In this document: in pieces, positions 1 through 10,439 of the stretch
Position numbering within the stretch: the stretch's first letter is position 1
How the letters are laid out: each line of letters begins with the position of its first letter
Origin: Cheiracanthium punctorium
Lineage: Eukaryota; Arthropoda; Arachnida; Araneae; Cheiracanthiidae
DNA length: 64,000 bases
NCBI GenBank assembly: GCA_038373885.1
Contig: JAWZYV010016058.1
Location: 1,178,001 to 1,242,000, forward strand
Direction: 5' to 3'
Made by a program: the position numbers and the translations under genes
The notes under the pieces: model-generated
The model's input: the letters and a program-made list of their open reading frames with translations, nothing else
Database searches by the model: none
What the model was told of the DNA's origin: nothing

Positions 1-71
1 AGTTCTTTATGTATAAAAATTGTATATACACGTAATTAACTTTTTAATATAAAATCATTTTTCTTTTCCAG

Positions 72-371
72 TATTACCATTAGAAGCAAGAATTTTGCTT
101 CCAAAGCCCACACTAATAGCTGGACAGGAGCACGAAATCCTTTGCGAAACGAAGGGATCGCGTCCAAGAGCTCTCACGACATGGTGGTTAGAAGGACAGA
201 AAATAGGACTGAGCACACCTGAAGGTTTATTGGAAGGATCTAACGATACCCTCAGCATTCTTTACTTTACTCCTAAACCAATGGATGACGGGAAACGTCT
301 CTCCTGCAAAGCAGTCAATCCTGTTTTACCATCGAAAATTGTTGAAGATGAAATCATCCTTAAAGTTCAAT
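72..371 (+). CDS. Ig-domain exon of a Sidestep-like adhesion protein (internal exon, upstream one)
   Basis: An internal exon flanked by a T-rich tract ending in AG (70-71) and by a GTAAGT donor (372). It has 300 bases and opens and closes in phase 1 (2 nt, 99 codons, 1 nt), usual for an Ig domain exon. The translation is one complete Ig-like domain: the first cysteine lies in EILCET, followed by GSRP and the core tryptophan in TTWWLEG, then the DDGKRLSCKA motif with the second cysteine and ending in ILKVQ. One N-glycosylation sequon (NDT) is present. The GSRP-x-WW-G spacing and the 'SC+A-NP' ending recall a membrane-distal Ig domain of the Sidestep family (ligands of Beaten path receptors in motor axon guidance in Drosophila). 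No signal peptide or membrane segment is in the window, so the gene starts upstream. Family call is from memory of the motif pattern; other IgSF adhesion proteins (nephrin-like) are the alternative. Confidence 0.85.
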
Positions 372-2524
372 GTAAGTGTGTTTCAATATTTATGATATTT
401 TACGGTTTTTAGTTAATTTCTGTAGACACTTACGCACATGATGGCTGTCTGATTGATTTATAAGTAGATGCCCTTACATAATATACAGTATATTACATAC
501 GCTACATGTCATATGAATTTGTCTTGTACCAGTCATTTAGATTAACCCTTGCGTCAATGCCCGGGTATCCTCATTTTGAATGAAGCATACACAAAATCGC
601 TTTTAATTCTTGTTATTTATAAGAATTTGAACTAAACATATCATTTTAACCCGTTTTGGTAAAAAAATCGTTGGGTTTATATGCGTTATGCTTTCATATA
701 TTATTACTCAGTATCAAAGGAACTAAGGTACTCATTATACTCTTTCGTATGTATACCGATTGTAAATGATTATTATGACAAATATAATGAAACATAATAA
801 TAATAATTATTATTATTTTTATTATTTTGAATTATTCCTTTTTCTTTCATTTATCATCATTATTAATTATTCGAGTCGTGCAGAAAGTTATTACTTGATT
901 ATAAAATCGTTAAGAAATAATGAAGCAAATGGGGAGTATAAATTTACGATGCGTGTACCGCGATACCTGGTTTATTGAAAATACGGGAAGCGTTTGGTCA
1001 TTGATGCTAGAGTTAAACAAATACATGAGCAGTATATCTCAATTTTAGCATCAGCATTTGCGACAGCATATCAGGGAGCATTTGTCTCATTATTTTATGT
1101 GTTGTACTATCCTCTTTTAGCTTGTTATACGAACTCAAGCGCAGATTTTCCGCCTCAATTAGTGCTTTTTTTATATAAAATCTTTATATACTGGGTCTAC
1201 TGTATACAAGATTATGCCAACATTTTTGTTGCTTTTTAATAGATAATATAATTTGCATTTCATCCACTGCCTTTGTTTGTCGACGTCTCGTGACGATTCG
1301 GTAACAAATACGAACATTAACATAAATTATTCTCGGAAAATTAAGTTAATCGTTATAGTTCCAAATAACTAATTCTCAGGAAATAGCATATACTCATAAA
1401 CAAATCAAAATTGAAAAAAAAAATACGAATGCCTAGGTTGAAAAGTACAGACTTTGTAAGTTTTACTATTAATTAAAAGTTTTCTTCAAAGTGGTAGACA
1501 CGCCATTGCCGGTTTCACGAGTCAAAATATTAAAAAGAGGTTTTTTGAAATGCATACACTATTTTACAACAAATAAAAATTAAAGATAAAATAACTATGA
1601 ACTAGAATCATAATTACCATATACTGTCATCGAAAAAATAAATTAGATTTGATATACATTATAAAACAAACAGAAGCACAATCAAACATCACAAAACATT
1701 TTCTTTTGAAGTTTCCTGATTATATTCTATGAAGGAAATGCATTTTGCCAGCACATGCATGAATTTAAATTGCCAGAAAAGTATATTTTTGCTGCTTATT
1801 GAAAGGGAATGAACCGAGCAGACATTCCAAGACTATAAGACATTGTTTTCGTAGTTTCAAAGAATAAATGTTTTGGTCTTATATAAGACTGTTTGACGTT
1901 ATTTTGATTAATGATCTCTAGTCTCAAGAATTCTTTTGTGGTGTGTAATTATTGTTGAATAACATCCTATTGGTATTCGTATAATAACATGGGAATTGCT
2001 TGAAACAGTGGAACTACTAAACAAAGTATATGTTAAGAAATATACATAATGCGAAAAATAAATAATTATTTACTTTTTACAAATGTATACATACATATGT
2101 AAGAATTGATGCATTCAAAATATTGACCTTTGTTCACATGCCTATATATTCATGACAAAATATTTATGCATAACGTGATTTCTGCTAACCAAATAGCTTA
2201 ATTTTTGAATTGATAACAGATTTCTTAGAAATGCCAATTGTATTGATGTTTTCACAGTCCTTTTGAATATCGTGGGTTCTTTTGGCAAAATTCCTAAGAA
2301 TAAAAAGCTCTGCCTAAAACGAAGTTAATTTTCCTTACTTCTTGCAACAGCTTTCGTGTTGAAATGCTGTGGTGGAATTTCAGTTGTTTCCTACATGGAT
2401 AATGCTTTCGTAGTTCCTCTCCAAATCTCGAGCTCTACTCCTCAGCTCCTACGATATGTTTTCAATTATACAACATTTGATTTTCAGTGAAATGGATCAT
2501 TTGTATTAGGTCTTCCGGAAAATA
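372..2524. other. Intron sequence, no feature recognised
   Basis: AT-rich. The ORFs at 766-978 and 994-1239 are low-complexity chance frames. At 547 a TTAACCCTTGCG string looks like one end of a piggyBac-type element, but no partner end was found. Nothing else is supportable. Confidence 0.5.
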
Positions 2525-3110
2525 ATGTATTTTAGGGGCCAAAGACCCTAGACTCGCTCCGCTCACTTTTAGTATGAGGCATTCGGCCCTTAATAAGACT
2601 TATTCGTAAAATAGGAGAATACAATAATTTCAAAACCCAAAGATTGGATGTGATAGAATGTTACCTAGCTACACATTCCTTGGTTCTTGCATGTTTCTTA
2701 TAACAACTTCACACTATTTTTAATATGTAAAACCTATGTAACATCTTGCGTATTTGCCATCCATGACGATTTTTTATAATTAGGGGACTTATGTATACAT
2801 ATAGCTAATAATTATTGCTAAGAAAACAGTGCTTCATATGTTTTCTTTTATAAAGCCTGCGGAACAGCTATTATATTTTGCTACTAATGGCGACTTTTCA
2901 TTATTTTATGATTTGCACATGCTCAGAACCGATAATCATTGTTCATGCAAGGTTGCCGTGAAATTAGTCATCCATACATTCATATACATAATTCTTTGCA
3001 GATTGGATTATTAAACACCGCGAAATACATCATCTTGCCACGAGGGCGAGTATCCAAGCTGTACTTGCTGTAATGGCATAATTAACGTCGTCAAATATTT
3101 CTACAGGTGG
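2525..3110 (+). repeat. Dispersed repeat, copy 1 (family unknown)
   Basis: About 580 bp that align along most of their length with 57245-57830 in the same orientation. Shared landmarks in order are a GGCCAAAG / GACTCGCT block, ATTCCTTGGTTCTTGCATGT, ATGGCGACTTTTCATTATTT-like text, GATAATCATTGTTCATG and CCAAGCTGTACTTGCT. Copies differ by many substitutions and short indels, so both are old. No coding capacity, TIRs or tail were recognised; the 61-residue ORF at 2829 is not conserved in the second copy. Confidence 0.7.
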
Positions 3111-5690
3111 CAAATACCCAAGCTGAACCTAACCGACATTGCTATAGTATGCATTTGATTTATTTTTCATTTTCAGCTAACATTTTGAAACAAATGCAGT
3201 GTTTAGATTCACACTGCTTGTGATAGCGTTTTTCCGGATCGTACCTGATGCCAAGATGGCGCTTTTTAAATCAGTTACAATAAATATTATAAAAAGTATT
3301 AGAAAAACATCATATGAAAATTTTTTCATGTCAATATTGTTAAAATTTCATTTTTGAATAAATTTTTAATTCTGTGTTCCCATTTGAGATCATTGGCCTG
3401 TAAAAGGTTAATAGCTAACCCAGATTATATGGTGTATAGAGGAAAAGTCTACGATTATGGTTACGGTTTGAACTCTCAACTTGGACTTGGTTGCTAATTT
3501 GCCTGCCCCTTCTAGGGGTCTGTCATTGTCTGCTTATCTATTGGTTTCTTCCATACTAAAGAGAACAACAATCCTGCCTTCTTCTTGCCAAAGTCTAAAC
3601 GGAGATTGGAAATTGAGAGGAGAGGGAAATTCTATCGGTTTAAATCACCAAAAATGAAAAATTCATTTTAACTTGTTATTTTTGGCAGGAGGGGAAGACG
3701 GACAGCAGAAATTGTAGTTGGTGTGTTTGAAAGTTTTCCTGTAAATAGGTAAAATTTGCGGTTTCTTTTTGCCTTTTCCTCAAAATGTCAAAGGAGTGTT
3801 GAAACTGTTTGTAAAAAAAATCACTATTTCTTTAATCTCTTCCCTAAATGACTTTTTAAGATAAATAAACAACTTATTATTGAACAACTACTAAAAAATC
3901 AAAAAAACTTAAATGATAAAGTGTTTCTAAGTCACTAAGTGAACGTTACGCAGTGTGTTGATGAATCAAACAAAGAATACATTTGCTTAATTAATCTAAA
4001 CTGATAGAATTATTTGGTAGTTTTTAATCGAAAGAAGAAATGCATATCTGAATGCATCTTCAGTTTTTAAGTCAGTTCGGACTCACTGGCAATTAATTTT
4101 ATTCTAATACTCTTTTATCTGCAGACTAATATAGAACATGAAGTTGTACCAAAATAATTACACCATTTCATGCAATCACATGTATCACTGTTTTGTAATA
4201 TCAAAAGAGTAAAAGGGGTATAATTTTTTATTGCTTTTCTAACAGAAAATGCTTATACTTTCACACTACTACAGCACTAAAAGCAAACTCTTAAGAAACT
4301 TTAAAAGGCGTAAGTGGATTTAGCATGGAGCTACCCCTATGTGGAATATTTATAATGTTTTACACGCATTTAGAAAGAAAAGTATGATGGACATCGTAGC
4401 ATAAATTTCCAACCAATAAATTGATAAGCACGGGGAGAAAATAAGCGTACTTTAAAAATATTGATTTCCTATAAATGAAGCTTCCTCACGTCTTTGCCAG
4501 AGACAATTAATTTCCTTCCACCTTTTAAGAAATAGAACGTCGAGTACTATTGATCAGCATTGACCATGTTGCTCTGATCAATGCGACTCTGGCTAAATTA
4601 AACACATCGAAAGGAATTATGCTTCTCAACTATTATTTATACATTAAATGTATATTGATATCAGAATATGGAAAAGCTATCTTCGAGTATTTTTGCTGCA
4701 AGTAAAATGATATTCGTAAGGCATGCAGTAAGTTAGTTAAATAAAAAAGAGCATCTGTTAAGAAATCGGATAAGCAGTAATGTTAAAAAATATGCATTTC
4801 AGTATGTTTTGTATACTTATTTATATTTACTTATCGTACGGGAAAATCTTGATGCTTTTAAAGAGAACAAAAATTTCATGGAGTTTAAGTAAAGTGATTT
4901 AATTGTGGTGTCACAAGATAATGGATACAAGAATAAAATATAGAGCAACAAAATAAAAGTACACGTACATTTGCAAACGATGTCCATAAAACGCAATTAG
5001 TGGAATAAGATCAGTTTTACTGCCTCAAAAATGCATGCTGTGCCGTATTAGTTAAGTATAGCTCAACTCATACAGGCCTACTGTAGTAAGGCCAGCTGGT
5101 GACATGAGAATTACTTTAATTCCTGTCATAATTTAATACTACCAATCGTATTTATAAATATAAATTGCCTTTTTCTGACTTCCACATATTCTTGAAAATT
5201 TGGATATTTTATTAAATCACTGAATCGGAATGTTATAAACAAATGGACAAAGATAGACTACGCCATCTAGAAGCATATTTCTCCAATAATGCTATCCAGT
5301 TGAGCGACTTAACAGTATGATTTCCATTTCAGTCTGGTAAGCTTTTAATGTTCAAACCATCACCTTCAGCAATAAATAAGATAAAAACAAGCCAAAAAAC
5401 TAAACAAAGAACCAGCCAAATATGGTAAACAGAAAAACTAATCCATGAAAATCATCCATCAATGCATAAATATTCAATTATATTATGCAAAATCTCTATA
5501 AATACAAAATATGAAAATATCTCGAATAACAAATCCATAATAACCATTATAATACATTATAAAACAAAAATAGCGTTAGCATCACTTACTTCGTTATAGA
5601 AATAAGTGAAAAAGTTGCAATAAAGTAAAACAAATCTCAAAAATTCAAATATTTACAAATAAGTCTGAATATACATGGAAAACATGAAAG

Positions 5691-5723
<33 letters not shown>

Positions 5724-6122
5724 ATGAAGCTGAAATAAGAATCCATCAAAACAATCCTACCAAAATACCGAAAAGGATATCTTTAAGATCCCCTTGTAAC
5801 CGAACTCTAAACAAATGAAGATTCCAATTTTACAATACAGTCACACTATCATCATCTAAAGATAGAAAACCAATACTTGCGAAAAAAAATGTAGTTCAAA
5901 ACCATGAGAAACTACCTACAGGCATTATCTATCTTAAAATTGAAGTAATACTATCAAAAACAAATAAGTGAAGATAAAAGTAAATCCGGACGCTATCCCA
6001 AATTAAAGAAATTAAATATTACTTATTTAACTAGAAAATTAAATATTACTTACAACTAAAACATTAAATTAAAAATAGTTTAAGCATATCCTAGCTGATG
6101 TATGTAGTTTTTTATAACAATA
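3111..6122. other. Intron sequence; A-rich stretch near its right end
   Basis: No gene-like feature. From about 5340 to 6070 the top strand is markedly A-rich and T-poor, with a run of about 30 A at 5690-5721. This could be a low-complexity tract or an old retro-insertion. Confidence 0.45.
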
Positions 6123-6299
6123 CTAGCTGAAGTACCCGTTCTTCGCACGGGAATGAATGGACTTTTTGATATTACGATTTGTGGTGATTACTATTCATTG
6201 TAATAAACAGATATAGCAAAGTGGATATCGCGTTATATTGTGTCCAATAATCATGCATACCGAATTGCAAGGCAATCGTTTGTACGGTGCAGAAGGCTA

Positions 6300-7250
6300 T
6301 GCGGCGTAGCGCAATCTAGTGGCGAGTTTTAGCAGAACGGATACGGCGAAAATATTTTTCGCATTCAGATATCGATGTATACGAATTTTCATGACTATCG
6401 GCTGGACAGTCCTGAAGTTCATGTGTTGACGCGACATCTAGTGGCAAGTTATAGGAAAATGGATAGCGCCAAACTCTTCCCCGTGTTCAAATATCTATGT
6501 ATACCTATTTTCATAGCGATTATTTGCACAGTCAAGAAGTGATACACTGCAGGGCCATCTAGTGGATCAATAAAGTAATGATTTGCTACAGCGCCGTCAA
6601 GTGGCGAGTTTTAGCAAAATGGATAACGCCAAAATATTCTCATTGTTCAAATAGCTATGTATACTGATTTTCATAGCGACCGTGTTCAACTATCTATGTA
6701 AACCAATTTTCATAACGATCATTTGCACAGTCAAGAAGTGATACACTGCAGGGCCATCTAGTAGTTAATTAAAGTAATGATTTGCTACAGCGCCGTCAAG
6801 TGGCGAGTTATAGCAAAATGGATAACGCCAAAATATTCTCATTGTTCAAATAGCTATGTATACTGATTTTCATAGCGACCATTTGAATGGTCAAGAATTT
6901 GGCCTGCTGCAGCGTCATCTAGTGGCGAGTTAAAATAATAATGCATTGCAGTGTCATCTAGTGGTGAGTAACATCAAAAGGAACGCAGTTAGAATATATT
7001 CTTCGTGCTCAAATGTGTAAGTATAAAAAATTTTATGCTGGTCGATCGAACGGTATAGAAGTTGATGCTTTGCAGCGCCATTTAGCGGCAAGTTACAGCA
7101 AAATGGATAGTGAAAAATATTCTCCGTGTTCTAATATTCGCGTGTACCAAATTTCATCGAAATCGGTTGGACGATATTCGCATAGCAAACGGCTAAACGG
7201 AATAGAATTCAACGTTGTGCTGCGGCACCAAGTGGAAAGTTAAGGAAAAC
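6300..7250. repeat. Diverged tandem array with CATCTAGTGG motif inside the Helitron
   Basis: The motif (C)ATCTAGTGGCGAG or its variants (TCAAGTGGCGAG, ATTTAGCGGCAAG) recurs at about 6314, 6437, 6553, 6594, 6756, 6796, 6915, 6956, 7080 and 7228, each followed by text like AGCAAAATGGATA and ATTTTCATAGCGA. Two blocks starting at 6531 and 6730 are nearly identical, giving a local period of 199 bp. The short ORF at 7013-7243 is a reading frame across this array. Confidence 0.7.
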
Positions 7251-8108
7251 GGATAGCATAAAAACCTTCTCCATGATAAAAGACTTAGGTGAATCAAATT
7301 TCATCGTGCAACGGTGTTCAACGGTGCGGGAGTTTTTCAACCTCATAAACACATACCAACATTCATTTTTATCTATAACCAGTGTTATTATATATACCAG
7401 TCTCAAATAAAATCCAGTTTTAAATCTAAGCCTCGCCAAAGTGCCAACATACGCCATTTTGCAAGAGTTTTTTCAGGGAATCATTCGAAGCATTGACTTA
7501 GCAGCAATCAAAATGGGAAATGGTTCGACCGCCAGGCATTTATTTGAAAAGTGGAATCCCTTAATACAGCCGATTTTTTTTTAATTATCAACTATAATGT
7601 GTTTTATTCATCGTTACTCCGATGTACTAAATGAGAAGATTTCAATTTTCTGAAATTTGGCGGAATTCCCCCAACTTAAATCAATGTATTCAATTGGCGA
7701 GAATTCTGAAGTTAGATCGCTTGAAATCCCTTAATAACTGCATTATTTCTTCACGGAGCATTAAACTTTAACGCTGTATTCTAATAAAAGCTTTGCACTT
7801 GTTTTTAAAAATCTATTTCCTTAAGCTCTCAATAAATTGCGCCAAGCCGAAAACTGGGCAAACCGCTAGAACTCACTTACTCAAAATCCATATTTCAGCC
7901 ATTTTATTTTTTCGCCAAACTAAAAAAATTTACACATTAGCCTCGGAAATCTTCAATTCTTATTGTTTTGCGTGTAAAGCATTACATTCCTGCTCTGATT
8001 TCCCATGCACACGATATTATAATTTAAAAAAAAATAACCTTACGAATATAAACTAACAAAAAAAAAATCATTATTATTCTTTTATTTTTACTTTGAGAAT
8101 TTAAAACA

Positions 8109-8834
8109 TTTTATTCGGCAAAATCGCCACATATGGCAACCACGATCCTTATTTCACACTTTTTTCACTACAGGGATTACAATTACGGAAAGATTTTTGC
8201 GTGAAGAACATAAAAAATCTCTTAAATTCCGGGAACAGGTGGACTTTCAAAGTTTTAAAGTGGACTACAATTTATTCTATATTATTTTACATATCTGTGC
8301 TAAATTTCAGGCCGATAGGTCTATTTTTGTGGATTTGTATACGAACGACATTTTATTCGGCAAAATCGCCACACATGGCAACCACGATCCTTATTTCACA
8401 CTTTTTTCACTACAGGGTTTACAATTACGGAAAGATTTTTGCGTGAAGAGCATAAAAAATCTCTTAAATTCCGGGAACGGGTGGACTTTCAAAGTTTTAA
8501 AGTGGACAGTGGTTTATTCTATATTATTTTACACATCTGTGCTAAATTTCAGGCCGATAGGTCTATTTTTGTGGATTTGTATACGAACGACATTTTATTC
8601 GGCAAAATCGCCACACATGGCAACCACGATCCTTATTTCACACTTTTTTCACTACAGGGTTTACAATTACGGAAAGATTTTTGCGTGAAGAGCATAAAAA
8701 ATCTCTTAAATTCCGGGAACGGGTGGACTTTCAAAGTTTTAAAGTGGACAGTGGTTTATTCTATATTATTTTACACATCTGTGCTAAATTTCAGGCCGAT
8801 AGGTCCATTTTTGTGGATTTGTATACGAATCAAA
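8109..8834. repeat. Three-unit 242-bp tandem repeat inside the Helitron
   Basis: Units begin with TTTTATTCGGCAAAATCGCC at 8109, 8351 and 8593 (period 242 both times). Units 2 and 3 are almost identical and unit 1 slightly diverged. Because 242 is not a multiple of 3, the overlapping ORFs at 8197-8688, 8201-8446, 8439-8903 and 8681-8914 give the same peptides in shifting frames; they are artefacts of the array, not genes. The block containing TTTCAGGCCGATAGGT is typical of the 5' subterminal part of arthropod Helitrons. Confidence 0.85.
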
Positions 8835-8927
8835 TCCACAAACAAACAAACAAACAAACAAACAAACAGAATTTCATTTTTATTTATAAGATTTATAATC
8901 TAATAGGCATATAATATAGATTATATA

Positions 8928-10439
8928 CCGGGTGACAGCTAATTCGTGATACAAACTTTGAGGGCTGGTACATGACACACGATCACAATCTGTATAGGAA
9001 TGTATGGTCAAAAGTGAAGCACAATCACAGGAAAGAACAAATTCAGGAGGAGGAGGGAAAACATAGTTAGTAGTTGCTTCTGTTGCCGGTAGATGGCCTG
9101 TCGGCGTTGATTTTGGGAAGAGAGGCCATTCTCGTTTCAGTTTTTGTCCGTGATGGGAGATTTTACGTTTGCCGAAAAACCAGGCATGCATTACATGCAA
9201 ATGGAAACGCAGCGCTGCGCTACGAATGTATCGTGAGCAGTATCATGACAGACAAATGCCGGATCACAGAATGTTTCAGAGATTACATTGCCAATTTTGT
9301 GAAACAGATTCATTTCACATTACCAGACACGACACTGGTCCACGAACAACTGGTCGCACTGCAACAGTTCAAGAAGAATCTTGCAAATCGTGGCTACTAC
9401 ACCTAAGTCAAGTATAAGGACTGTTGCACTGACTGTAGGTGTGAGTCAATACACTATTTGGAAAGTGTTACGCGATAATCGTCTACACCCTTTCCATTAT
9501 CAACGTGTATATGCTTTGAAACCAGAAGACTCTCTTCTGCGCAGGAATTTCTGCCAGTGGTTTCTGCAGCAATGTGCATTGAAACCGAACTTTTCCGCCC
9601 GTGTGTTATTTACAGATGAGGTGACATTCATTTAATGTGCACAATTGCCATATCCTCAAGGCAATTGTGCATATGCCAAGAATCCTCACGGAACGCGACC
9701 TCATACGTTTCAAGAACGCTACAGTGTCAATGCGTGCTCTGGTATTGTAAATGACTTCTTGATTGGCCCATACCTACTGCCACCGCGACTCAATGGCCAC
9801 CGTTATCTAATTTTCCTTCAACGAGTTTTACCATATCAGCTACAATATGTTCCAATCAGCATTAGAAACTGCATGTGGCTTCAGCATGATGGAGCGCCAA
9901 CCCACTTCACCTTAGATGTTCGTCAGTACTTGAATACGACATTTGGCATGCGATGGATTGAACGTGGTGGATCTATCTCCTGGCCACAACGGTTTCCCGA
10001 TTTGTTGCCTCTCGATTTCTTTTTATGGTGACATTTGAGGAATGACGTTTATGCCACTCCAGTAGACTCCGATGAACGTTGCTCGAGTATCTGTAACTGC
10101 TGCACGCGTGCGTGAAATTCTTGCTATCTTCGAAAGTGTTCGCCAATCGCTGCACCGACGCTGTCAAGCATGTATCAATGTTGATGGACGCAATTTTGAA
10201 CACTTAATGTAAATTAGTTTCCACTTATAAACGAGGTTATGAAAATAAAACACTTTCCCTATGGTTTTTATATTTCCTGTGTTTGTGCTTTGACGCTTCA
10301 CTTTTGACTATAATTTGTTCTTTCCTGCGTTTGTGCTTCGACGCTTCACTTTTAACCGTACATTCCTTTACAAAATGTTATTGTTACAATGTCCTGTACC
10401 AGCCTTCAAATTTTGTACCATGAATTAGAAGTCACCCTG
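8928..10439 (+). mobile_element. Tc1/mariner-superfamily element with ~100-bp TIRs
   Basis: The left end (CCGGGTGAC, 8928) and the right end (GTCACCCTG, ending 10439) are inverted copies of each other for about 100 bp, sharing blocks such as TAATTC-TG-TACAAA, GGCTGGTACA and GGAATGTA-GGT-AAAAGTGAAGC. TA precedes the left end; the right flank is AA, so the TA target duplication is eroded. Near the right end about 40 bp are duplicated in tandem (around 10271-10357). The element carries a broken DDE transposase. Confidence 0.8.
9140..10212 (+). pseudogene. DDE transposase pseudogene (DUF4817-type, Tc1/mariner superfamily)
   Basis: Several frames together read as one transposase. The N-terminal DUF4817-like part is shifted between two frames around 9170-9400. 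A helix-turn-helix region follows (RTVALTVGVSQYTIWKVLRD, about 9417-9476), then the catalytic domain: LFTDEVTF with the first aspartate (about 9606-9629), QHDGAPTHF with the second (9882-9908), and PDLLPLDFFLW with the third acidic position (9996-10028). The C-terminal end, INVDGRNFEHLM, stops at 10212. Stops at 9633 and 10029 and frameshifts near 9400 and 10070 make it non-functional. Family knowledge: such proteins cut and paste their element by binding its TIRs. Codon order and motif spacing are well kept, so decay is moderate. Confidence 0.85.

Larger units (their letters stand above)
6123..8891 (-). mobile_element. Non-autonomous Helitron (minus strand), about 2.77 kb
   Basis: The 3' end lies on the left. 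On the minus strand the sequence finishes in a hairpin (CCCGTGCGAAGAACGGG; stem mainly CCCGT/ACGGG), then a short spacer and CTAG followed by T, the CTRR signature of Helitrons. On the right the minus-strand 5' end opens TC and runs through an AT-rich block into a (GTTT)n stretch (8838-8868 on the + strand). Host bases A and T flank the ends, matching A|T insertion without target duplication. There is no Rep/helicase coding sequence. The interior holds two tandem arrays described separately. Pairing these two ends as one element is inference; each end alone is a good match to the family. Confidence 0.72.

Noticed and set aside
547..575. TTAACCCTTGCGTCAATGCC as a piggyBac-type terminus
   Set aside because: No inverted partner followed by TTAA found nearby; kept only as a remark.
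8838..8868. CAAA-repeat run considered as a CRISPR-like or regulatory array
   Set aside because: Simple-sequence tract that is a normal part of the Helitron 5' end; nothing prokaryotic in the window.
8197..8903. Overlapping ORFs with repeated peptides, looking like a repetitive protein gene
   Set aside because: They are frames through a 242-bp non-coding tandem array inside a Helitron; frames shift from unit to unit.
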